From Aphrocallistes beatrix (Eukaryota; Porifera; Hexactinellida; Sceptrulophora; Aphrocallistidae): a DNA stretch of 64,000 nucleotides. Where the stretch lies: assembly GCA_963281255.1 (NCBI GenBank), contig OY725493.1, positions 4,123,857-4,187,856 on the forward strand. Reading direction: 5' to 3'. Numbering within the stretch: the first letter of the stretch is position 1; each line of letters begins with the position of its first letter. Of the stretch, positions 55,392 through 64,000 are shown in pieces. The position numbers and the translations under genes were made by a program. Under the pieces are notes generated by a model. That model was not told the origin of the DNA. It did no database searches and was given only the letters and a program-made list of their open reading frames with translations.

Positions 55392-56386
55392 ATTTGTATA
55401 GTAAACAAAAGAAAATTGGATATGGTGGAAAATTTAGTTGAAAAGCTGAAAATTGATATGTATTTTATCGACAGCCCATGTTTACTTTTTTCCCACGTCA
55501 TCATCAAATCATTTAATGCACATATAATTATTAAATTATTAGTATTAATTTAAGGTCTTAGGATACCCCACATCTGGAATTAACTTCTTTAATCATTACT
55601 ACTTGCCTCCCTGTGAATTCCGGAATTTTCGTCCCTCAGAATTCATAATCATTGTAGTATTTATTACACGACTAGTTTGGTTTCACTAATCGTGAAGTTT
55701 GCCCCATTTACTCCTGAGACCTTAGGGAAATACTGCTATAATACAGAAAAGGGGACTTAAATTCCTAAAGCAAAAATTCCATGGACTCAGGCTTGTTTTT
55801 AGTGTGCTTCTTATCTATACGTACTATTATATTGATCCTATGAGTCGATAAATACTATTTCTAGAATGAGTGTTGGTGACTAGCTAACTGGCCGTGGTTA
55901 CTGTCCTGATCAGAGTTTTAATAGATGACTTTTTGTGACAATTAAATTTTCTTAACCTTGTTGATATCCGCAAAATCCTGCTGGGCGTAATGACTAATTA
56001 AGCCACCAAATTTTATCAGTATTGTTCTATTAGTATATTGCGATTGTTGATGGTTCTTATCTACTACCAAACATTGATTATGTCGAACAGTGATGATTGC
56101 TAATATATTCCTGTATTAATGATCCCCGAGAGTTGCACTCTGTCCATCAGGGCCTTAGCATGTCCTTCTAATGTGTAAAACCAGTGGCGTGGAACTTTGG
56201 GAACCATTGACCAGTTGATGATGCTTCAAGGAGGGCTCACATCTAAATTTTGTATTACTTCTATGGACCATCTTCGAATCCAGGGTGGGCTCGAGCCCCC
56301 CCAACCCCCCCCCCTTGGTTCGGCGCCTAGTGTAAGGCCATTACCCATACTTTAGTGTTAATAACCATAAAAGTGTACAACCAACT
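55392..56386. other. intergenic; dispersed repeat and GC block
   Basis: Positions 55795-55925 match the repeat at 45211-45345. Positions about 56280-56335 carry a C-run and TTCGGCGCC, the end of the GGCGCC repeat family. No gene. Confidence 0.5.
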
Positions 56387-56572
56387 CTAATACTGTGCAA
56401 TGGTAGCGGCCATGGTCACAACCACATTTCCTACGCCTGTCCATACTACTAGTGGAAATAGGTTAGCTTTCCAAATAATGAATAGCTGTTCTTGAAGATC
56501 AATTGGAATTGATGTCGCAGTGTCACTTTTATTTAAAATTTCCGTATTTCCTTGAACCACCGGAGGTTTCAT
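56387..56572 (-). CDS. Possible small membrane protein, divergent to TRAPPC4
   Basis: A 61-codon frame starting MKPPVVQGNTEILNKSDTAT and ending with a hydrophobic tail (about residues 34-58: NLFPLVVWTGVGNVVVTM and beyond). Size and shape fit a small tail-anchored or single-pass protein. It lies head-to-head with TRAPPC4, 256 bp between starts, the arrangement expected for a shared promoter region. No family was recognised and chance cannot be excluded. Confidence 0.35.
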   Translation of the reverse strand: MKPPVVQGNTEILNKSDTATSIPIDLQEQLFIIWKANLFPLVVWTGVGNVVVTMAATIAQY

Positions 56573-56828
56573 GCGTACAAAAATTCCGAGGCGATTATTC
56601 AGGGAAATACGGTATGAATTTCAACTTTATTGATTAGTAGGGAGAAAATGAAACGAAGTACAAATGTAATTAATGAATTACTTAGTTAAAATGTGCTAAA
56701 TACCTATGTGATTCTATCAAATTAAACCACGAATTTATCAAGATCAAATTTCCAGGTAGTTATTTAATTAATAAGTGCTAGCACTTCCCTGTCTAATCTT
56801 TCTTGCTATAGCCTTTCTATCCACACAT
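56573..56828. promoter_or_regulatory. Possible shared upstream region of TRAPPC4
   Basis: This 256-bp interval holds the 5' flank of TRAPPC4 and, if real, of the divergent small ORF. No TATA box or other core element could be placed with confidence. TTTCCAG|GTAGTT at about 56751 might be an exon edge in the 5' UTR. Confidence 0.3.
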
Positions 56829-57482
56829 ATGCCGATATTAGCTCTCTATATAATCAACCGAGCAGGTAGCCTGATTTACGACCATGATTTCTCTCAGCCC
56901 ACTTCAGGCGTTGAAGTAACTTTCACTTATCCATTCGATATTATTTTGAAGGAGGAACAGAATGGCCTGGTGGTGTTATTTGGAGCGAGAGATTCAATTA
57001 GGATTGGACAGGTCGTTGTCTCGGTAAACGGGATTCCAGTAGCTGGTTCTCAGATAACTGGTGTAGGAAATGTGAGAGAATTCTTGTCTATTCCGGATAA
57101 TTTTCCAGTGGCAATTAAATTCGCGAAATTAAAACCTAGCGTAAATGAGCGCATAATGCTGAGTAGCATGTTTAATACTATCTATCACATGGCCAGCCAA
57201 TTGTCCCCGGAAAAGAAATCGACTGGTATTGAGGAGCTGGAGACGAGTGCATTCAGCCTTCACTGTTTGCAGACACTGTCCGGTCTCAAATTTGTCTTAT
57301 TGTCAGAGCCTAAGACACAAGGGGTAGAAGCACTTCTGAAGAAAATCTACGAACTTTATGTGGACTATGCATTGAAAAACCCTTTCTATAACTTGGAGAT
57401 GCCAGTTCGATGTGAACTGTTTGACCAGAACCTCAAAACCTTGATTGAACACAGTGAGAAAGCTATAGGCGGAAATTTATGA
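56829..57482 (+). CDS. TRAPPC4: Trafficking protein particle complex subunit 4 (Trs23/synbindin)
   Basis: TRAPPC4 is a core longin-like subunit of TRAPP complexes, which act as guanine-nucleotide exchange factors for Rab1/Ypt1 at the ER-Golgi interface. From MPILALYIINRAGSLIYDHD the product has 217 residues, close to the human 219. It keeps the LEETE-like ELETSAFSLHCLQTLSG region, SEPKTQGVEALLKKIYELY and the very conserved KNPFYNLEMPVRCELFDQNL. The frame is open 18 codons further upstream, but homologues start at the MxIxxxYIxNxAGxLIY position, so the inner Met was chosen. The insertion between the two halves of the longin fold typical of TRAPPC4 is at about residues 45-95. Intronless as read. 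Confidence 0.96.
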   Translation: MPILALYIINRAGSLIYDHDFSQPTSGVEVTFTYPFDIILKEEQNGLVVLFGARDSIRIGQVVVSVNGIPVAGSQITGVGNVREFLSIPDNFPVAIKFAKLKPSVNERIMLSSMFNTIYHMASQLSPEKKSTGIEELETSAFSLHCLQTLSGLKFVLLSEPKTQGVEALLKKIYELYVDYALKNPFYNLEMPVRCELFDQNLKTLIEHSEKAIGGNL

Positions 57483-57701
57483 CTTTCAGGTAATTATGAA
57501 CACTTAATTAACCTTTCTATTGATTTCGTTTGTATAGTATATTGGAATTTTGTATTTGTGGATCTGGTTTTAGAGCTATAGAAATTTAGCTTGTTCAATT
57601 GGATATGTTTCATTTTCTAATGCCCGTAGTTATTCCCAATGTAATCCTAATCAAATGATTTATCATTTTCCATAGGTTGCTAGATTTCTGTTTATACGAA
57701 C

Positions 57702-57707
57702 AATAAA
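57702..57707 (+). terminator. Putative polyadenylation signal of TRAPPC4
   Basis: AATAAA about 220 bp after the stop codon, preceded by an AT-rich 3' UTR. Position is typical for an animal mRNA. Confidence 0.6.
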
Positions 57708-58435
57708 GACGAAATATAGGATAGTACGCACGCTATATCGTTCCCAGCAAATATATTTCGAACTTAATAAACCTGGAGAATGTTGAGTTATTATTTAGGT
57801 TTTTCTAATATAAAAATTAAAATATTTCGAATGGGTAATTCGAAATATAAGTACCATCTTAGGGATGTGGACTGACCAAAATCTCCCGCTGCCATTTTTC
57901 TGTAACTCAGACAATTTATTTTCATGATGCATTAATTTATCCTTAATTACTAGTCAACCTAGCTCTTAGTAGCTTTATTTTAATCTTAATGTAGTAGGCC
58001 GTCCTCGGCAAAATGGAAAATTGGTAGTGGTTAGGTTAAATCACCACTTTGCTTTTCTCTTAGAAGGTACGAGTTTCTGAAAGAGTCACTTAAATGGGAT
58101 TTTATTGAAAAGAATGTGTGGCCTTTGTAGCCACCATGATGCTAATAACTTTGTGGCTTGTGTTATGGTTATATGAAACCGTGTTGGATGTTGTTTTAGT
58201 GACATAAAGCTGTAAGTCATTTGAGCAGCAGGTGCGGCGCCACCACGCAGGTTTGTACTGGTTAACTCTGCTGGCACTAGTAATTTCTTTGAATATTATT
58301 TCTTTTGCTCCCATAACAAATAAATTGATGGATTTTAGAAATCGTTACTTGGAATTACAATCAACAACCGTTAATTTGAACTGTCACCGGGAAATATGTT
58401 CGAACATAGCCTGCTCTAATAATGCCTCACAGTAA
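57708..58435. other. intergenic; small overlapping ORFs
   Basis: Short frames overlap on both strands at 58086-58435. The plus one (58232-58435) starts with a hydrophobic segment, the minus one (58277-58086) ends with WWLQRPHILF. Neither resembles a known protein well enough to call. Confidence 0.35.
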
Positions 58436-59365
58436 AATAACCAAGGATGCAGTAATAGCCGAATGGATTAAGGCACGATTAGCTTAAAATCGTTAACCAT
58501 GTAGAATAGGCATTAAGAATGTATTACCAGCATATATTAACTAGGCATCAAAGTACATATATCCGTTGTCAAAATTTCGATTAATCATCATATCATTTCG
58601 CAACTGGTCATTTTAAGCACGATTTTGGCGATTTTCTAAGCTGTTTTAAGCCTACTTCTAAATGTTATTAAGGTATAATTTTTGAGTAGAACTAAGATTA
58701 GTACGAGTTGATTTGAAAAATTTAGAATTTTCCAATGGAATGTTGTTAAATTCCTACGTTGCTATGGTAAAGCATTTTGATCAGTTTGAGCCATAATCCT
58801 GCAAACTGTAATAACTAGGTCTTCAAATTTGATCGTATTTGATAGGCAATTGACTACTTCCTATTAGGTAATAATACAATTTAAACTTCTAAATTCACAG
58901 ACTAGAGTTATGCAACAATTTAGTATTTTGATCACATTCTTAAAATCAACCCATAACTCAAAACTCGTTGAATTTAGAAGTTCAATTTGTATTATCACCT
59001 AATAGTAAGTAGTCCATTGCCTATCAAACACGATTAAATTTGAATATCTAGTTACTACAGTTTGCACGAAATGGCCCAGCAAAAAAATCACACCTTAATA
59101 ACATTTAAAAATAGGGTTAAAACAGCTTAGAAAATCACTAAAATTGTCCTTAGAATGACCTGTGCGCAATGATATGATGACTAATCAAATTTTTACCAAC
59201 AAATATATGTACTCTGACATCATGTTTATATATAGTGGTGATACATTATAAGGTCTATTTTGCATGGCAACGATTTATCATGTATTATTTCAATCGGCTA
59301 CTACTTCATCTCTAGTCCATAATTTTCAGTCTACTGTGAGGCATTATTAGAGTAGGCTTGAGGAA
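58436..59365. repeat. Foldback F, second full copy (diverged)
   Basis: GGATGCAGTAATAGCCG, AGAATGTATTACCAGCATAT and the ATTGACTACTTCCTATTAGG block on the left are mirrored by ACCTAATAGTAAGTAGTC, TATATAGTGGTGATACATTA and CTACTTCATCTCTAGTCC on the right. It is the same family as 49837-50904 but older. Confidence 0.75.
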
Positions 59366-59385
59366 TGTAGTTTACTAACTTGAAT

Positions 59386-59871
59386 TGCGCTGCGCGGCAG
59401 GCGGACACTTCACGTCCGCCATAGGCGTCCTTTGGCCTCCTAGACTCACATTGATTAATTACTATAAGGTGGATAACATCTCTAAATACGTCTGTCTTAC
59501 TGTTATAATCGATATCACTCGAAAAATCACCAAATTTGTCAATTTTTCTTTTTGACGCGTAATGATTACGTCACAACAGAGTGATGAGTAATCACTTTTT
59601 GATGAGAGTTGTATCATATGTGAGATCTATTAATATATACATTCTATTAAAATTTAATCCTTCTATCACCAAAAATGGCTGAGTTATAGTCGAAAACCTG
59701 AAATTTCGAATTATAAATAAGGTGACAATGACGTCATAATTCCATGATGGGTCGACATTTTCGTCTGAGGTCAGAACTTCGTGGAGCCATAACCTAAAGA
59801 CTCCCACATGTCAAATATCAGCTTCCTGTGCTTCTTCAAACAATTCGTTACAATATATATATATATATATA
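59386..59871 (-). mobile_element. Helitron subfamily 1, both termini damaged
   Basis: It starts within the hairpin (TTGCGCTGCGCGGCAGGCGG, no CTTG) and continues through the full body to CAATTCGTTAC and a TA microsatellite. Its own 5' terminus is lost where the next Helitron begins at 59872. Confidence 0.75.
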
Positions 59872-59916
59872 TCCTTACTATTAAAACTCGATTAATCTAT
59901 ATGTATGTGTGTACAA

Positions 59917-59952
<36 letters not shown>

Positions 59953-60444
59953 GTAACGAATTGATTGAAAAACTGCTGGGCGTAGAAAGCTGATTTTTGG
60001 CATGTGGGAGTTTTTTGGCTATGGCTCCAGTAAGTTCTGAGCTCAGAGCAAAATGTCGACTCATCATGGAATTATGACGTCATTGTCACATTTTTAAAAG
60101 TTAAGCAACACAGTTATTCGGGCACAACTCCGCCATTATAGGAGATAGAAGGCTGAAATTTTAATAGAATCTGTATACTAACACGTCTCACATATGATGC
60201 AACTATCATCAAAAAATGATGACTCATCACTTTGCTATGACGTCATCATTACTCATCAAAATTTTAAAAATTGACAAATTTGGTGTTTTTTCGAGTGATA
60301 TCGATTTTAAAACTAAGATGGACATATTTAGAGATGATATCTCCCTTATAATTAACCAATGTCACCTCCAGGCGACCGAAGGGAGCCTCCGGCGGACACG
60401 AAGTGTCCGCCAGCCGCGCAGCGCAAGCAAGCGAAGCGCGCTTG
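59872..60444 (+). mobile_element. Helitron subfamily 1, complete
   Basis: It has the start TCCTTACTATTAAAACTCGA, a microsatellite with GTATGTGTG and TA runs, GAATTGATTGAAAAACTGCT, the body with ATGACGTCATT, ATGACTCATCAC and ATGACGTCATCATTAC, the GGACACGAAGTGTCC hairpin, GCGCAAGCAAGCGAAGCGCG and CTTG before T. It lies tail-out in a head-to-head pair with the previous copy. No protein is encoded. Confidence 0.88.
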
Positions 60445-60831
60445 TTACTATTAAAACTCGATTAATGTACAGTTGAACCTCCGAGATCCGGGCAGTGTGG
60501 GACCGAAGGGTGCCCGGATCTTAGAATTTGCCCGGATTTCGGAAATAACAATATCTCCATGGTATTGCCCGAGTGTATAAACTTGTTATTGCCCCAAGTT
60601 CTCTTAAAACCTAACTATTACTTATGACTATTGTTTATTTAATACTCACCCATGAATTATTTCATTCTTTTACTTATACATACTGGATTCCTAAAGCTGA
60701 CCATAAATTTCTGAGATACGGGTGCTAAATTTCTAAGATACGGGAGCAAAAACCGTGCCCGGTTGAGGGAGGTGCCCGTATCTTGGAGGTTCGACTGTAT
60801 ATCCTAACTATTAAAGCTCGATTAATTTGTA
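60445..60831 (+). mobile_element. Helitron 5' end tags flanking a pogo-type MITE
   Basis: TTACTATTAAAACTCGATTA follows the preceding Helitron end at once and is a 5' tag of another copy. After the MITE at 60468-60799 a further tag TCCTAACTATTAAAGCTCGA appears at 60802. No body follows either tag, so these are truncated tandem 5' ends. Confidence 0.65.
60468..60799. mobile_element. pogo-type MITE (GATCCGGGC)
   Basis: TACAGTTGAACCTCCGAGAT and the complement ending TTGGAGGTTCGACTGTA are inverted ends on TA. GCCCGGATC and its complement recur inside. This is the usual look of pogo/Tigger deletion derivatives. Confidence 0.8.
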
Positions 60832-61405
60832 TACAGGCAGCCCTCGCCGTTCGCGAGTTTGCCATTCGCGGTTTCGACTATTCGCGGAAATCTTTTTGAG
60901 TCTTGTTTTGCTATTCGCGACTCGTTCCCTCGACTATTCGCGGTTTTCGTTACTCTCTTCAGTAGTTTCATGGGCTACCATAAGTCCATAAACTTATACT
61001 ACGTATCTCCATATTATCCTGGCAATATCATTACTGTTTATATTGTTCTATTCTAATATTAGACTCTATTGAACTAATAATTACATCATGCCTAAGAGAA
61101 AGTTAGTTGGTGATTGTAACAAGGCTAGACTTTACTATTTAGGTATGGTACTTAGGTTTGCTACTATCTTTCATTTATCACTTCATTTATTATTACCATT
61201 TCACTTGTGTCAGTGTTTGCATCAGTATTACAGCTCAACTATTGAATCAATAACGTATTTAGCAAACTGTATCTAGTGTCGTTTTTATAATCTAGGAACG
61301 TAACCCCACCATTCTCATTAAAATTACGTCTTGCCGTTCGCGATTTTGCCATTCGCGACAATTCTCAGGAACGTAACCCCCGCGAACGGCGAGGAATACC
61401 TGTGT
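60832..61405. mobile_element. pogo-type MITE (CCGTTCGCG), with start of a transposase frame
   Basis: TACAGGCAGCCCTCGCCGTT and the complement ending AACGGCGAGGAATACCTGT are inverted. CATTCGCG motifs recur. At 61088 an ATG begins MPKRKLVGDCNKA, the style of N-termini of pogo/Tigger transposases, before the frame degenerates, so it is a deletion derivative. Fragments of this family are at 1685 and 3660. Confidence 0.8.
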
Positions 61406-61414
61406 ATATATATA

Positions 61415-61560
61415 CAACCGCTTCGCTTGCTTGCGCTGCGCGGCTGGCGGACACTGTGGACGTCTAGCCTCACATTGATTACGTAATTATATGGTAGATA
61501 ACATCTCTAGATACGTCTGCCTTTACTGTTAATCGATATCGCTCGAAAACTTGCCTAATT
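61415..61560 (-). mobile_element. Truncated Helitron 3' end
   Basis: CAACCGCTTCGCTTGCTTGC with the GGCTGGCGGACACTG hairpin and the AGATAACATCTCTAGATACG block. It stops in the GATATCGCTCG region. Confidence 0.65.
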
Positions 61561-61879
61561 TAATGTATAATGGTGTAGCCAGGACAGCTCTATTGACAAA
61601 TACAAACAAACAAACAAAATAATGCATTTCAGAATTGGGCCACTATACTACGTATATTATAATCGGCACAGAAAATCATTTAATATTTCTCATTATTAAA
61701 GAAAAACGAAGATTCCCAAAATTCCCTGGAATATTCCCGGAATATTTCCCACCCTTTACAAACCTAGGTCTATCATAAACGGTTTTTGATTTATCGGTCT
61801 AATTCAATTTTGACTGTGTTAAAGCTGGCCTTCGATTTTTCAGCCTTCTCAGTGATATACACGGTTGTGTATATGTAGG
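61561..61879. other. unassigned stretch
   Basis: Nothing recognised except a short ACAAACAAACAAACAAA run near 61600. Confidence 0.35.
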
Positions 61880-62007
61880 CCATTGACAGACGTATTTTGA
61901 GATGTTATCTACCTTGTGATTAATCAATCTAGGCGCCCAAAGGACGCCTCTGGCGGACACAGAGGAGTGTTCGTCAGCCGCGCAGTGCATTCAAGCGAAG
62001 CGGCTTG
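61880..62007 (+). mobile_element. Helitron 3' end, 5'-truncated
   Basis: GACAGACGTATTTTGAGATG, the GATTAATCAATCTAGGCGCC block, an imperfect GGACAC hairpin and GCGCAGTGCATTCAAGCGAA lead to CTTG followed by T. The stem is diverged. Confidence 0.65.
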
Positions 62008-62042
62008 TACACATTAAGGATTCTTTGGTGAATTAAAAAGTA

Positions 62043-63550
62043 GATAAAAGCATGAACATTGGCACGCTTGTACTTTCAAGCCTCCTGAATAATTTAGGAT
62101 GGGAACCACTCAATATTTTAACTTTCTGGCAAGATGGTGGCCTTAAAAAAAATTGATGACGTCATCAAAAATATTTCAAGGCTGTGGGCATTTTAGATTC
62201 TCACAGAGACATGGAAATTGGTGCATTTAACTTTCTAGCTGCCTAAACAACTTTAGGATGGAAAACACTAAATATTTTCACTTCCGAGAAATATTGTAGC
62301 TCCGCCAATAATGCCTTTTTTGTAAATATATATTTGTCATTCGAAATGCTTTCAAAGCAACTTTTGTTATATTCATACTCAGCTTTCTAGTGTTTTGGTG
62401 GGCATATTGACCATAATCAGTGAGATATTATTTGAATTCCCTAAACAACAGCAGGAATGTGATAACATTCCGATCGCCAAACTTGGCCGGAACCATATCG
62501 AGTCACCCCCTTGTTTTTCTCGGCTATGTACACCGAGTTCGAATTTGCTAATATAAACACTCCAAACATCAATTTAGGAAAATAACGACATGTAGTTTGG
62601 CATGTTAGTCTTTTAATCCAAAAGTCATTTTAGAATGATGATTCATCTGTTTTACATCAAGGAAATCAAATAAATTTATGTAGTTTGGATACATAAGCGT
62701 AAAGTGTAATTTTGCCTAAGTTAGGGGAGCCTCCTCCCCCTACTCCTATTAGGTGCGAGAGGGGACCACCCCCACTTTTCAGAAGCGAATGGACCAACCT
62801 TTGGACAATAATTGGGGAATTTTTACGACCAGGAGACCCTGTGAATCACCATTTCCAGGACTCTCAGATAAATGTTTATGTCAAAAAGTTTGGTAAATTG
62901 ATTGTCATTTCACGCTTGTTTCTCATTCAAAAACATCATTGTAATAAAATTATATCTTTATTCCTCAGATAGATTCATTTAAGCATGTTAAAAATCAGAT
63001 AAAGTAAGTCCTTATAATTGAATTCACTAGTCTTAGTTTACAAGTTTATCACATCCTTCAATATTTACAGACCATCGCGCACTATATTATTGAAATTTCG
63101 ACTATACTATGCAAAATCGGGATAATCCCAACGAAATCGGGATGTTTGGACACTCGGCAGAAGGGTAGATTGTTTTAAATGAGTGGAAGATCTCCTGGGG
63201 TGTAGGGGGTCAAATGCCCCCATACTATTTATACTAATTAAAAGTGCTCGACAGAATATACATTTGGTGGTGGCTATCTAACTATACACTAGAACCAAAT
63301 GCTGATACAAGTAGGAATTTTACGAATACATTGGGTAATTAGGTAGCTAGAAAGTATAAATGTGCCAATTTTCATGCCTCTCTGAGAGTCTTAAATTCCC
63401 ACGGCCTTAAATTATTTTTTTGATAACGTCATCAATTTTTTAAGGCCGCCATCTTGCCAGAAAGTTAAAATATTGAGTGGTTCCCATCCTAAATTTATTC
63501 AGGAGGCTTGAAAGTACAAGCGTACCAATTTTCATGCTTTTAGCCACGTT
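62043..63550. repeat. Foldback H, arms of at least 200 bp
   Basis: GCATGAACATTGGCACGCTT, CAAGCCTCCTGAATAATTTA and GGCAAGATGGTGGCCTTAAA at the left reappear inverted at the right (TTTAAGGCCGCCATCTTGCC at about 63456, GGAGGCTTGAAAGTACAAGC, CCAATTTTCATGC). A second paired block (AACTTTCTAGCTGCCTAA against TAGGTAGCTAGAAAGTA) extends the arms. The centre at about 62300-63300 shows no gene. Confidence 0.7.
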
Positions 63551-63559
63551 TTAACAATT

Positions 63560-63632
63560 TCACACTTAAGCCACCAGACTATACGTACAAACAAACAAAC
63601 AAACAAACATTAATCAAGTTTTAATAGTAAGG
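63560..63632 (-). mobile_element. 5' end of a third Helitron subfamily
   Basis: In complement it reads CCTTACTATTAAAACTTGAT, then ATTAATG and a run of GTTT units, then TACGTATAG. The start equals subfamily 1 but the microsatellite is GTTT as in subfamily 2. Only the 5' end was recognised. It may belong with foldback H. Confidence 0.55.
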
Positions 63633-64000
63633 CTACGTTTCAAGGGAAACACAAATTGGAACCTATGAGAGATCATAATAGATAGACTTTTGATCATGAT
63701 TGATGATAAAACATACTAATAAACAAAATAAACCAACGAGATTCTAGGTATACAGGCATAGTGGTATATTCAACATTTATAGTCTTTGTATTTTTTGTGG
63801 TTGTGCGAGGCAGTTCGAAAGAGTTTTCTGTGACTCTACCATGTTACCTCAGACAGCAGTAAAATTTCAGATCAACTTGATGCTTTCATTCAAATTCCTG
63901 CGAATTTTACATCCCTACACCCCCTAAACAGGGTGTTCCTAAACCTTTTAAAATCTCGTCCATTTCCTATAACCCAAAGCTGTGTCGGCTACAATATAAA
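63633..64000. other. unassigned window end
   Basis: No gene or repeat end was recognised. Confidence 0.35.

Noticed and set aside
56775-56828. Longer start of TRAPPC4 with 18 extra residues (hydrophobic)
   Set aside because: Homologues begin at the inner Met, and a signal peptide would not suit a cytosolic TRAPP subunit.
58086-58435. Two small overlapping ORFs as real genes
   Set aside because: They overlap on opposite strands and neither resembles a known small protein.
58436-58500. tRNA-like sequence (TAGCCGAATGGATTAAGGC with a short stem after it)
   Set aside because: No acceptor stem or T arm could be built, and the block is part of foldback F, which has the related sequence at 49837-50904.

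Overview
The window looks like nuclear DNA of an invertebrate metazoan. It is AT-rich and has five recognisable animal housekeeping or membrane genes set in a sea of transposable elements: Helitrons, mariner, hAT, P/THAP, pogo-type MITEs, Ty3/gypsy and a LINE scrap. The sequence alone does not fix the phylum. The putative host genes are each readable as one uninterrupted frame. This suggests an intron-poor lineage, or possibly old retrocopies.

Host genes: a four-pass membrane protein of TMEM179/TMEM179B type (6058-6729, minus), LSM4 of the U6/Lsm2-8 ring (24497-24919, minus), TIM29 of the mitochondrial TIM22 translocase (39566-40078, minus), an ER cyclophilin B (53736-54353, plus) and the TRAPP subunit TRAPPC4 (56829-57482, plus). 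A small tail-hydrophobic ORF (56387-56572, minus) lies head-to-head with TRAPPC4 and may be a sixth gene. They work in unrelated pathways and do not form an operon.

Transposon coding remnants: two hAT transposase pseudogenes of the DUF4371/ZMYM-like type (3-1029 and 19096-21225), a P-element/THAP transposase pseudogene (28088-31524) and a second fragment of that family (9520-9755), a degenerate Ty3/gypsy pol (10455-12200), two mariner elements with broken transposases (21242-23288 and 47464-48766, the latter DD37D), and a LINE N-terminal fragment with a 2A motif (48770-48960). Two further ORFs (36285-36857, 43331-43833) look like decayed mobile-element proteins of unknown type.

Non-autonomous elements: the commonest repeat is a Helitron family. 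It begins TCCTTACTATTAAAAC, carries a TA microsatellite, and ends in a GC-rich hairpin plus CTTG. At 49709-51833 the host repeat it landed in has a second, empty copy at 42500-42900, which shows clean A|T insertion with no target duplication. One copy (25782-26692) is a nearly perfect 0.9-kb palindrome folded at the 3' hairpin. There are also many MITEs with recognisable terminal repeats and 8-bp (hAT), TA (mariner/pogo) or 9-bp (Mutator-like) duplications, and several large foldback elements, the biggest 2.5 kb with arms of about 1.1 kb. Insertions are nested up to three or four levels deep, so their relative ages can be read.

Layout: 1-5.9 kb hAT pseudogene and nested repeats; 6.1-6.7 TMEM179-like; 7.5-18.3 Helitrons, gypsy and MITEs; 19.1-23.3 hAT pseudogene then mariner with nested MITEs; 24.5-24.9 LSM4; 25.1-27.1 repeats; 28.1-31.5 P/THAP pseudogene split by a Helitron; 32.5-35.0 giant foldback; 39.6-40.1 TIM29; 40.2-53.6 dense nested elements; 53.7-57.7 cyclophilin B and TRAPPC4; 58.4-64.0 foldbacks, Helitrons and MITEs. 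No tRNA, rRNA, CRISPR array or bacterial-type operon was seen.
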